A DNA stretch of 48,203 nucleotides from positions 1 to 48,203 of IMG/VR virus record IMGVR_UViG_3300019487_000038; one strand, 5' to 3'. Every line of letters begins with the position of its first letter. Position 1 is the first letter of the stretch. This DNA is from a virus. Positions 18,239 through 25,520 of the stretch are shown piece by piece. The notes beneath the pieces are model-generated. The model saw only the letters and a program-made list of their open reading frames with translations. It was not told where the DNA came from and ran no database searches. The position numbers and the translations under genes were made by a program.

Positions 18239-19807
18239 TCACGAGCCTCGGAAGTTCTCACCTTTCCATCCTCCCGGCACCCCCGCACCGTTTCCGGTAC
18301 TTATTTTAACAGGTGCCGTTCCATCAATGATTGTGCCTCCGTTCTGTCCGGGAGCAAGACCCCCGCCAGTAACAAAGACTCGTCGGCTCATTAGTGTGTG
18401 TAGTTTGTCTCTTAATGCAATCAATTGTTGAACTTGGACTGGTAACTGAGTAGTGGATGGAGACTCCTTACCCGCATCAACATGCGAGTGTTTGTACCAG
18501 TGCGTGTGAGCAAGTAACCAATTGCAAAGCTCATACATCCAACTGACCGTAGTTTGTCCCAAAAGGACTGGTTCGTTGGTTTGGTCAATCTCGCCAAGAT
18601 AAATGGCTGGTGAATTGATGACTGCTTTGGTATTGGTCGTAAGAACGATTTGTTGGTGAGCATCCACCGTGTATTCGTTGTCGGTCACAATACCATAACG
18701 CTTTTTTGAATAGTGAAGCGTCTCTCCATAACGTGAGGAAAGAACCAATCTGTCAGTATTGATAACAATCTGATCTCCGTTAAACGTTGGAGTCTTAAAA
18801 TCTGTTTTGCCTTGAAACTTTGGAGTCTCTTCACCGTCACCAAACATCTTTTTGTAACAAGTAGTGACATATTGACTGATGGTCTGCCCCGAAGTTATGG
18901 CAATGGTTGACCCATCATGGTTCACATTCTCTTCCAATACCCCGCCCACATTCTTCTCTTGGTCAGTTCCAACAATGGCTGGCAGGCGTTTGTGAGGAAT
19001 CAATCGTTGTCCAGATTTTACCAATGGACGCTGACGATTGCGGATGATAATCATAGGATTACCGCCGTCTAAATAGTCTCTATTCCTTGGGTCTCCACCA
19101 TCATTAGCACGGTTCGCATCATACGCCGTAAAATGAATGCTTTGTCCATGACGACTTTCAATCGCCATGTCTCCTTCAAATCGTTTGATGGATCGAATTT
19201 TGTTGTTGGCTACAAAGTACTGACCAGCATAGCCATGAAATCCACTATCGGCTTTAGCATTGGTTTTGGACTCTTTTCTTCCCGTGAGAGGCTTGTCCGT
19301 AAACAATTCGTTATTGCTTCTTCCTGATGCAGCCGTTTCGACCGAGAAGTCCAAATTGTTGTTTGGCCAGTTATGATAGTTAACTTTACGGGTATAGTAA
19401 AGTTGTCCATCGTGATTTTCAAGTACCACCGTTTCGTTAATAAGAGGATACTCAGAAACATTTGACTCCAATGGGTATGCCCAAAGTAGTTGATCTTTAT
19501 CGGTCAACTTCTCGGAAACCAACGGACGAACCAATGCTCGTCCAATCCAAGACAAATCTTTATCGGTTGGAAGAGCAGGTTTATCTTCCAAATCACCCGG
19601 CCAACGGTCGGAATCAATTTGAGTTTGAAGCTTGCCTACTGCTTGATACAACGGATGTTTGTCATCCAAAATAATGTCCAACACCACGCCTAATTCCCGC
19701 TCATAAAATTCAGTTGACGACCCACCACTCCCTTTGGTATGACTGGTTGCCAGCCCGAAGTTGTCTAAGGTTCTGGTATTCTTTGCGTTGTTCTTCCAAT
19801 AAGACAT
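18239..19807 (-). CDS. gp5-like baseplate hub / spike protein
   Basis: The protein has 522 residues. The N-terminal part (GSSTEFYERELGVVLDIILD) and the middle (IIIRNRQRPLVKSG, DGSTIAITSGQTISQYVTTC, GDQIVINTDRLVLSSRYGET) resemble the OB-fold and beta-helical parts of gp5/VgrG-like spike proteins in T4-like marine phages. The C-terminal ~130 residues carry a His-rich segment (LAHTHWYKHSHVD), possibly metal binding as in spike tips, and a Gly-rich tail. No lysozyme domain like that of T4 gp5 is seen. The identification rests on overall pattern and on position beside gp25 and gp6. Confidence 0.65.
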   Translation of the reverse strand: MSYWKNNAKNTRTLDNFGLATSHTKGSGGSSTEFYERELGVVLDIILDDKHPLYQAVGKLQTQIDSDRWPGDLEDKPALPTDKDLSWIGRALVRPLVSEKLTDKDQLLWAYPLESNVSEYPLINETVVLENHDGQLYYTRKVNYHNWPNNNLDFSVETAASGRSNNELFTDKPLTGRKESKTNAKADSGFHGYAGQYFVANNKIRSIKRFEGDMAIESRHGQSIHFTAYDANRANDGGDPRNRDYLDGGNPMIIIRNRQRPLVKSGQRLIPHKRLPAIVGTDQEKNVGGVLEENVNHDGSTIAITSGQTISQYVTTCYKKMFGDGEETPKFQGKTDFKTPTFNGDQIVINTDRLVLSSRYGETLHYSKKRYGIVTDNEYTVDAHQQIVLTTNTKAVINSPAIYLGEIDQTNEPVLLGQTTVSWMYELCNWLLAHTHWYKHSHVDAGKESPSTTQLPVQVQQLIALRDKLHTLMSRRVFVTGGGLAPGQNGGTIIDGTAPVKISTGNGAGVPGGWKGENFRGS

Positions 19808-19812
19808 AGGAA

Positions 19813-20202
19813 TTAGGCAATGATGTTGGGCTTAGGAATATCCGAAGTCTCTACGGTTTTCTTGATGTCCCGCATGTGCTCTTTGGCAACATTTTGCAAT
19901 AGCTGTTCTTTTTCTGCATCGGACAATGTTCCATCGTCACTACCAGTTTCAATTTGGGTGGATTGTAGCTTTTGAAGAATGCCGGTGAGCTTGATAATTT
20001 GCTCGTCATTTTTGATTCCAACTTCCAGAAGTTCCTTGAGACGAGGAAGAAACACAGCGGCATCGTTGACGTTTTTGATGTGACCACGAACGTCCGAAAA
20101 CAGAATATCGAGTTGGTCTTTTTTTGATTCCGACCGAGTGATAATGTCTTTACAAAGATCACGAAATGTTTTTCCATCTGCTACTTCAAAATCAAGATTC
20201 AT
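19813..20202 (-). CDS. Small helical protein next to gp5-like gene
   Basis: The protein has 129 residues and is nearly all helical (FLPRLKELLEVGIKNDEQII, DAEKEQLLQNVAKEH). A similar small protein occurs beside baseplate genes in T4-like cyanophages as I remember it, but without a named function. Its ATG overlaps the stop of the upstream homing endonuclease (ATGA) and its own stop lies 5 nt before the gp5-like start. It could be a hub or chaperone-like factor; this is only a suggestion. Confidence 0.65.
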   Translation of the reverse strand: MNLDFEVADGKTFRDLCKDIITRSESKKDQLDILFSDVRGHIKNVNDAAVFLPRLKELLEVGIKNDEQIIKLTGILQKLQSTQIETGSDDGTLSDAEKEQLLQNVAKEHMRDIKKTVETSDIPKPNIIA

Positions 20203-20939
20203 TTTAGTTTTTCCTCCAATATAATCGGAATGTTTTTGAATTCATAATAGGGAATTCGGATAAGTTGAAGTCCCACCTGTTTTGCATATTCATCTTTTAT
20301 TTTATCTCTCTTTTGAGTTTCAATCAAATCCCCTATACTTTTGTGATTCTTTCCTAGGTACATTTTGCGAAAATGCTGTTCACCATCGTACTCTATAAGT
20401 ATCTGCTTACTTAAAATATAAAAATCAAACTTGAGTGGGTAATCTGTTTTTGGATTTCGGCAGGCCGGAAATGTTTTTTGTTCTTGGAACGGAACAGCAT
20501 GGGTTTCAAGCCACTGACGAATGACTATTTCTCCACGAGAGGAATTACATTTGGGACATCCATGTTTATTATTGATATGCCAACTGGGGGTTTGTTCAAA
20601 AATACCATGCTTTTTGCAGATAATTGAAATTTTTTGTTTGGCATTTTTATATTTTACTAACGAATAGTCATAAACGTTCCCATGAATTTTAATGGCGTCT
20701 AAAATAAAGTTTTCCGTAGATTTTATGCGATTACACCCCGAACGCAAATAACGGCATTTCGGACATCCTTGTCCTTTTAGGTGAGCATATGCGGCTTGAA
20801 AAAACTTTCCATGTAATAAACATTCAATTTTGACTTTATTATAACATCCCAAATAAATTGTGGAAGAATAGTCATATTTTTGTCCATGTATAAAAATAGA
20901 ACGTTTAACAAATTCTTCATTTGATAGTTTATGATTCAC
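20199..20939 (-). CDS. Free-standing endonuclease, DUF723-like repeats + Vsr/EDxHD nuclease
   Basis: The protein has 246 residues with a GTG start. Two repeated DNA-binding units of the DUF723 type are visible (FIHGQKYDYSSTIY...CLLHGKFFQ and KIHGNVYDYSLVKY...CKKHGIFEQ), each ending in a GCPKC zinc motif. The C-terminal nuclease core is ILIEYDGEQHF followed by QKRDKIKDEYAKQVGLQLIR. Such proteins are widespread in large phages and giant viruses as free-standing homing genes. It lies between the gp55-like gene and a small baseplate-region gene, with its own TATTTATT motif 3 nt before the GTG. Confidence 0.85.
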   Translation of the reverse strand: MNHKLSNEEFVKRSIFIHGQKYDYSSTIYLGCYNKVKIECLLHGKFFQAAYAHLKGQGCPKCRYLRSGCNRIKSTENFILDAIKIHGNVYDYSLVKYKNAKQKISIICKKHGIFEQTPSWHINNKHGCPKCNSSRGEIVIRQWLETHAVPFQEQKTFPACRNPKTDYPLKFDFYILSKQILIEYDGEQHFRKMYLGKNHKSIGDLIETQKRDKIKDEYAKQVGLQLIRIPYYEFKNIPIILEEKLK

Positions 20940-20942
20940 ATA

Positions 20943-20950
20943 AATAAATA
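20943..20950 (-). promoter_or_regulatory. Late-promoter-like motif TATTTATT
   Basis: Minus strand CCCATATTTATTTATGTG; the motif ends 3 nt before the GTG start at 20939. Confidence 0.45.
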
Positions 20951-20989
20951 TGGGTCAATACTTCAAAATCAAGTTTATTTAACAATCCT

Positions 20990-21928
20990 TCAGGAAAGGG
21001 ATGTGCGGTCTGTATTGATACAGCCGTTCTCCAAGTAGGCTTTTTGGATGTTGTCGTGATACTGCTTCATCCTGTTGATGACCTTTGTGATTTGTTGGGT
21101 CTTACACATAGCCATCTCCCTTATGTAAAGGTAAAGAGCTTTCTTGTTGAAGGCATCAATACGGTCGGAGTTTCGGAACAACTCAATGACAGCATTTGCA
21201 ATGTTCAAATCCCTCTGCTTAGTGAAAATCTTATTGACGTTCTTTTCCCAAAACTCAATGACAAGTCGTATGAAATCCGACATTTCTTGTTGGGCATAAT
21301 ACTTGTCGTCTTGTTGTAACTGAACCGTATTCTCGTCCCGGTCCTCGCTTATCTCCACGTTCTGATTGAACTTCTTGTAATTTGTGTTATTCAAAAGAAT
21401 CAAATAGTGTTTGGCAATGATGGAGAAGTAGGAATATGCTTTGGTCTTCTTGGTGGGGTCGGTTTTGCTAACACGACTTGGATCAAATTTGTGCATATTG
21501 GCAACAAGATGAGTCAAACATTCTTTTTGAACATCTTGTGGTCCAGTTTCAAAGTAAGAAAACTTGAAGGTGTTGAAAACGTTTTCTACCAGCTTTTGAA
21601 ATGGTTGTAGAATCTTATCACGGAAGATTTGCTCACGAATATCCGAATTGTCTTGAGCGTTGTACGCAACAATTGCGTCTTCGGTCTCTTGGGTGAAATA
21701 CATTCGTGTGACATTGGTTCCTCTGCGGTGACGCTGCCTTGGCTTTGGTTGTGGAACTTCTGGCACAGAAACAGCAACGACAGGAACGACTTTTGGATGT
21801 CGCTTTTGCTTGGGAGACTTTCGTGCGACAGTCTTCTTCGCTCTTGTCTTTACTTTTTGTTGTGCGGCTTTTTTGCGAGATGTAACTTTTTTTGCTTTCC
21901 TCATAGAGTAATCACTGAGTTCGCTCAT
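20990..21928 (-). CDS. gp55: Late sigma factor, T4 gp55-like
   Basis: The protein has 312 residues. The core (about residues 75-230) matches gp55-type sigma factors of T4-like phages: YFTQETEDAIVAYNAQDN, then FRDKILQPFQKLVENVFNTF, and the sigma-region-2-like FDPSR...KAYSYFSIIAKHYLI. Such factors replace sigma70 on host RNA polymerase and recognise only a -10-type late motif. The ~75-residue N-terminal extension is extremely Lys/Arg-rich and then Pro-rich, absent from T4 gp55 (185 residues), and may bind nucleic acid. The C-terminal part is long and helical. It likely reads the TATTTATA motifs of this window (inference). It overlaps the upstream gene by 17 nt. Confidence 0.75.
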   Translation of the reverse strand: MSELSDYSMRKAKKVTSRKKAAQQKVKTRAKKTVARKSPKQKRHPKVVPVVAVSVPEVPQPKPRQRHRRGTNVTRMYFTQETEDAIVAYNAQDNSDIREQIFRDKILQPFQKLVENVFNTFKFSYFETGPQDVQKECLTHLVANMHKFDPSRVSKTDPTKKTKAYSYFSIIAKHYLILLNNTNYKKFNQNVEISEDRDENTVQLQQDDKYYAQQEMSDFIRLVIEFWEKNVNKIFTKQRDLNIANAVIELFRNSDRIDAFNKKALYLYIREMAMCKTQQITKVINRMKQYHDNIQKAYLENGCINTDRTSLS

Positions 21929-22202
21929 TTAATTTCTCAATGACTTCTGTTAGCTCTTTGAAGACTTGCCCCACTTGATCGTCCGATTCAAAAACTCCTT
22001 GCTCATTCACCGATGTAGAAAAAACACCTTGTTGGTCAATGGCTCGCATCAATGCGAGAGAATCTATGACTTCCTGTTTGAACTCTACTATCCATTTCTC
22101 ATAGACTGAGATTTTCTTCAGGAGGTTTCGGACAAGTATGAAAGCGGCGACGTTCAGTCCTAAAGAGATAACTAGACCTGTAATCAAGAGAAATGTAAGC
22201 AT
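21912..22202 (-). CDS. Small membrane-anchored protein
   Basis: The protein has 96 residues. One N-terminal transmembrane helix (residues ~2-27, LLITGLVISLGLNVAAFILV) is followed by a cytoplasmic-type helical tail. That tail includes GVFSTSVNEQGVFESDDQVG and ends in a possible coiled coil (LTEVIEKLNERTQ). I recall similar small proteins in T4-like marine phages, without known function. It overlaps the gp55-like gene by 17 nt, so the two are translationally linked. Confidence 0.65.
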   Translation of the reverse strand: MLTFLLITGLVISLGLNVAAFILVRNLLKKISVYEKWIVEFKQEVIDSLALMRAIDQQGVFSTSVNEQGVFESDDQVGQVFKELTEVIEKLNERTQ

Positions 22203-22205
22203 GGT

Positions 22206-22343
22206 TTATTCTTTCTCGGAAGGTGCGTCAACATCCAAAAATTCTTTCAATGTCTCCCGCACTTCTTCCACGGTGTCCCAATTCTTTTCTGTAATTGCAT
22301 CATTGAGAAGGTCCAGAACGTATTTTATGTCTGATTGATCCAT
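22206..22343 (-). CDS. Very small acidic protein
   Basis: The protein has 45 residues from the ATG at 22343 (MDQSDIKYVLDLLNDA). An open frame extends 18 codons further upstream to a TTG, but that part looks non-coding. The sequence is an amphipathic helix followed by an acidic tail. Function unknown. It is the first gene of the short operon leading to the gp55-like factor. Confidence 0.5.
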   Translation of the reverse strand: MDQSDIKYVLDLLNDAITEKNWDTVEEVRETLKEFLDVDAPSEKE

Positions 22344-22402
22344 ATTTGTGGTCACTTTTTCTAAAAGACTAGCCGACCATACATATAGATTCCTCAATGA
22401 AA

Positions 22403-22419
22403 GTGAAAACTTTTTTCAC
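22403..22419 (-). terminator. Possible weak intrinsic terminator
   Basis: GTGAAAA / TTTTCAC stem with a 3-nt loop, followed on the minus strand by TTTCATT. It lies between the membrane gene ending at 22464 and the small gene at 22343. The AT-rich stem makes strong termination doubtful. Confidence 0.3.
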
Positions 22420-22463
22420 CTTATTGGGTAAGGATATACTAATCGAATCGTTCTGTCAACTTA

Positions 22464-23441
22464 TTATATCTTGAACCACTTCTTAACATCTGCATCGACA
22501 GGATTTTCTGACGTAGTAGATTCGTCGGTTGGAGGCGTATCTACCGCAGGAGTCGAGGGTTCAGGTGATGGTTGGACATCATTGGTAATAAGTTGACGTT
22601 TCTGAACAGGAGCTTGTTTAATTGGTTCTTCCTCTTCTTTTTGCTTTTTATATGCAGCGACATTGTATGCCAATATCAAAGCTACAGCAAGAGGGTCAAA
22701 GACAAATATCAAAGTAAGAATGAACCATTTGGCTACTTTGTCCAAGGTAGTACCAAACTGGTCTGCCACAAACTGAAAGGTTCGAATGTCTTTCTTTCCC
22801 GCCGATGCAAATCTCATTTCATTGACTTGCTGGTCAATCTTCTGCATTTCATCGGTGGTATCCTGAATGCGTTTCTGTTCGGTCTTGATATTATCGTCTG
22901 CCGACTTAATCATCTCAACCGTTTGCTCTTGGAGTTGTTTTAACTGAAGAGGATTGCGAGTCAAATAAGAATTGGTCAATGCCGTGTTCAAACGGGCTTC
23001 CTGTTGAGCACGCATGTCATTCAAAGTCTTGATACGTGATTGGGATTGGGTAATCTTGTCCGTCAGATAAGTCTTTTGACCTTCAATCAAAGCAATCTTT
23101 TCTTGTCCCGCCTTGAATTCAATTGCCGACTTTTGATATGCAGCACTAAGGTATCCAAAAATACCAAGGGAAGTTACAAGCATGAGAACAAGCGTCGCCA
23201 CGCTGAGATAGAACTTCAAGAAGCCTTTGGTCTTGGTCCAGTAACGGTATAAAAACGTTACGCTGACCAATTTTCCAACCTCCAATGCCGATGCCATAAT
23301 CGTGGTAAGCACGAATGCACCCGCAAAGAGAGTAGCAATACCATATACGGAAAAGAATGCTGCTACAAGAGCAATGGTAAATGCCGTCAATCCAAGTAAT
23401 TTGTCGAAGCTGATAACCTTGTCAATCAATTTGTCTTTCAT
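22464..23441 (-). CDS. Multi-pass membrane protein with coiled coil
   Basis: The protein has 325 residues from the ATG at 23441 (MKDKLIDKVISF). It shows transmembrane segments near 12-35 and 36-56 (LGLTAFTIALVAAFFSVY, ATLFAGAFVLTTIMASALEV), one near 72-98, and one near 235-262 (WFILTLIFVFDPLAVALILA). Residues ~110-215 form a long coiled coil. The C-terminal ~60 residues are Pro/Thr/Glu-rich. Proteins with the VFDPLAVALILAYN motif are common in marine myoviruses; their function is unknown. The gene has its own TATTTATA motif, also carrying AAGGA, 5 nt before the ATG and directly after a terminator. Confidence 0.7.
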   Translation of the reverse strand: MKDKLIDKVISFDKLLGLTAFTIALVAAFFSVYGIATLFAGAFVLTTIMASALEVGKLVSVTFLYRYWTKTKGFLKFYLSVATLVLMLVTSLGIFGYLSAAYQKSAIEFKAGQEKIALIEGQKTYLTDKITQSQSRIKTLNDMRAQQEARLNTALTNSYLTRNPLQLKQLQEQTVEMIKSADDNIKTEQKRIQDTTDEMQKIDQQVNEMRFASAGKKDIRTFQFVADQFGTTLDKVAKWFILTLIFVFDPLAVALILAYNVAAYKKQKEEEEPIKQAPVQKRQLITNDVQPSPEPSTPAVDTPPTDESTTSENPVDADVKKWFKI

Positions 23442-23446
23442 ATCCT

Positions 23447-23454
23447 TATAAATA
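23447..23454 (-). promoter_or_regulatory. Late-promoter-like motif TATTTATA
   Basis: Minus strand GGTATATTTATAAGGATATG; 5 nt before the start at 23441, directly downstream of the terminator at 23468-23495, as expected for a new transcription unit. Confidence 0.58.
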
Positions 23455-23467
23455 TACCACGTACACG

Positions 23468-23495
23468 AAAAAGACCACAAAACTTGGGGTCTTTT
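23468..23495 (-). terminator. Intrinsic terminator after tail-fibre operon
   Basis: On the minus strand an AAAGACC / GGTCTTT stem closes an 11-nt loop and runs into TTTTT. It follows the stop of the collar-fibre gene at 23517 and precedes the promoter motif at 23447. Confidence 0.7.
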
Positions 23496-23516
23496 ACGTA
23501 AATACTTGAGTACTTA

Positions 23517-25514
23517 TTATGACTCTGGCCAATAGATGTAGGTGACACATCCCGACAAATTTTGGTTTCCACGACGAACGAAACAAATGCCTCGCTCCTC
23601 ACCCGTATCTGGATTCCAATCAACCGTAATCTTTTCGGTATCAGTATCGGACCATGCTTCACCATTGATCAATGGCACCGCAATAGTCTTGAGATAGCTG
23701 ATGTAAGTTCCAGCAAAATGCGTGTCAATATCTCCCGTGTCTTGGGTGAAGATATGCATGTATCCGGTGCGGGTATCCATCAAGTAATAACGCTTCTTGA
23801 TTTGATTGTAGTCCCACATGAGAGTGTTACCGGCAGTGCTTGGGTTAGTTGATGAATTGGTAAACTTCAAATACTCAGTTCCATTTTGAACAGTACGAAT
23901 GTCAAGTGGAGTAGAAACATATGCTGACACCCAGCTTGCACCATTCCATGAAGTCTTTCTCCAATTAAGCGTAGGAGTATCTCCGTTTGATCCTGCGGCA
24001 TATCCACCATACAGTGCCCAAATAGTTGGTCTCAAAGACCCCGATGCCCAACTGACTTTGACGGGAAGATCGTAATAGATTGCTCCCGAACCAGTAATAC
24101 GAGTTACGATTTTATTGTCAATATCATAATCGTACAGGTTGACTGTGCTATTAGCAATGAAATGCAACAAACTGTCGGTTGTTTTTCGGAAGACGTGTCC
24201 GGACAAATTCCACGCATCCTGTGGCCATTGCACTTGATATGTAGCTTCATTGGTTGCGGGGTCAATTGCCACAAGATTACGACGGGTGCTGTGTCGGTCG
24301 TAATTATAGACATAGAGAATGTCTTCTGCGACGAACATGCAGCCGGGGTTTGTTACAAAATAAGACCTACCAGAAACACCGGCAGCAATCGGAGAAGATG
24401 GATACCAAACGTTAGACCCGCTGTCATACTTCAATATGTCTCCATGAGTAGGAGCCGATGAAGTAACGGGAATGTTTTGAATCTTAATGACATTGGATGC
24501 CGAAAGAGTTCCTACGACATCTCCGGAAATGGTTGCACCAGATGATGCAAAATTGGTTGCGTTGGTGTACTTAATACAAACCATGACAGCCACGTTACGT
24601 GGACGAGTTTCCTCTCCACCACGAGTTACGGTTTTACCATATTGGTTAGTACTACCACCCGCCCAATCTACTTCTTCACTACCACCCGTACGAAGATTTC
24701 CGGCTGTAGAACCAGAACTAATTCCGCTTCCTTCCACACCGACGTTATGATCGTGGCTTTGGAATACGTGGTTTTGAGACGTTCCAAAAATACGACTATT
24801 GTCAATACCACGGTTATGATCCCATCCACGAATAAATTCACCACGGAAGTCTGGAATTTTGAAATATCCACCCGATGAATTTCGGTTTCCAAATTGGTCT
24901 GAAAGATAACCGAATGATGCAGTTCCGTCGTTATTTTGAATTGCAGTATAGAGTTCTGCAAAAGATGCTGTGGACTTAGCGTCACCATTACATTCCAACC
25001 AATTGTTAGGAACAGTGGTGCTTGCAAATGACATGATTGTTCCAATTGGAACAGTATCTCCTACGGTTGGAGAAAACGAAGCAGAAACCGCATAACTTGA
25101 ACTAAGCGATTGAGATGCCCACGAAGCCGACGCTTGAAATGCTTGGCTGAATGGAGCATATGATGCACTGATAGCTTGTGATGCAAATGACGATGAAAGA
25201 GTCTGTTCGGAACGTGACGATGACCGAGCATAGCTTGCAGAAATAGAACTTGATGCCCACGATGCCGAGATGGTTTGAATGGAATCAATAGAACTTGATG
25301 CCCACGATGCCGAGATGGTTTGAGTAGAGTCGAGTGAGCGTGATGCCCATGATGCCGACAGAGCCGAACCACTAATTCGGAACCAATCATTTAGGGTTGT
25401 GACACTGACTCGAAAAGTCGTTAGCGAACCACTTTGAACTACAGGGAAAAAGTCTCTCCCAAGCACTGTTGTCAGTGCGTCCAATTCGCTAATCTTGATG
25501 CTTCCAGTAAACAT
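23517..25514 (-). CDS. Tail fibre with phage tail-collar domain
   Basis: The protein has 665 residues. The N-terminal anchor (KISELDALTTVLGRDFFPVV) resembles the anchor of the next upstream fibre. Residues ~48-160 are a shaft of repeated ASWASxS / ISASYA units. A tail-collar domain follows near 160-320: VPIGTIMSFASTTVPNNWLE, YFKIPDFRGEFIRGWDHNRG, QNHVFQSHDHN and the closing ETRPRNVAVMVCIKY. The C-terminal ~330 residues look like a beta-propeller-like or lectin-like receptor-binding part with repeated Trp/Tyr strands. It is co-transcribed with the other fibre (6 nt gap). Role: host recognition at the tail tip. Confidence 0.88.
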   Translation of the reverse strand: MFTGSIKISELDALTTVLGRDFFPVVQSGSLTTFRVSVTTLNDWFRISGSALSASWASRSLDSTQTISASWASSSIDSIQTISASWASSSISASYARSSSRSEQTLSSSFASQAISASYAPFSQAFQASASWASQSLSSSYAVSASFSPTVGDTVPIGTIMSFASTTVPNNWLECNGDAKSTASFAELYTAIQNNDGTASFGYLSDQFGNRNSSGGYFKIPDFRGEFIRGWDHNRGIDNSRIFGTSQNHVFQSHDHNVGVEGSGISSGSTAGNLRTGGSEEVDWAGGSTNQYGKTVTRGGEETRPRNVAVMVCIKYTNATNFASSGATISGDVVGTLSASNVIKIQNIPVTSSAPTHGDILKYDSGSNVWYPSSPIAAGVSGRSYFVTNPGCMFVAEDILYVYNYDRHSTRRNLVAIDPATNEATYQVQWPQDAWNLSGHVFRKTTDSLLHFIANSTVNLYDYDIDNKIVTRITGSGAIYYDLPVKVSWASGSLRPTIWALYGGYAAGSNGDTPTLNWRKTSWNGASWVSAYVSTPLDIRTVQNGTEYLKFTNSSTNPSTAGNTLMWDYNQIKKRYYLMDTRTGYMHIFTQDTGDIDTHFAGTYISYLKTIAVPLINGEAWSDTDTEKITVDWNPDTGEERGICFVRRGNQNLSGCVTYIYWPES

Positions 25515-25520
25515 AAGCTA

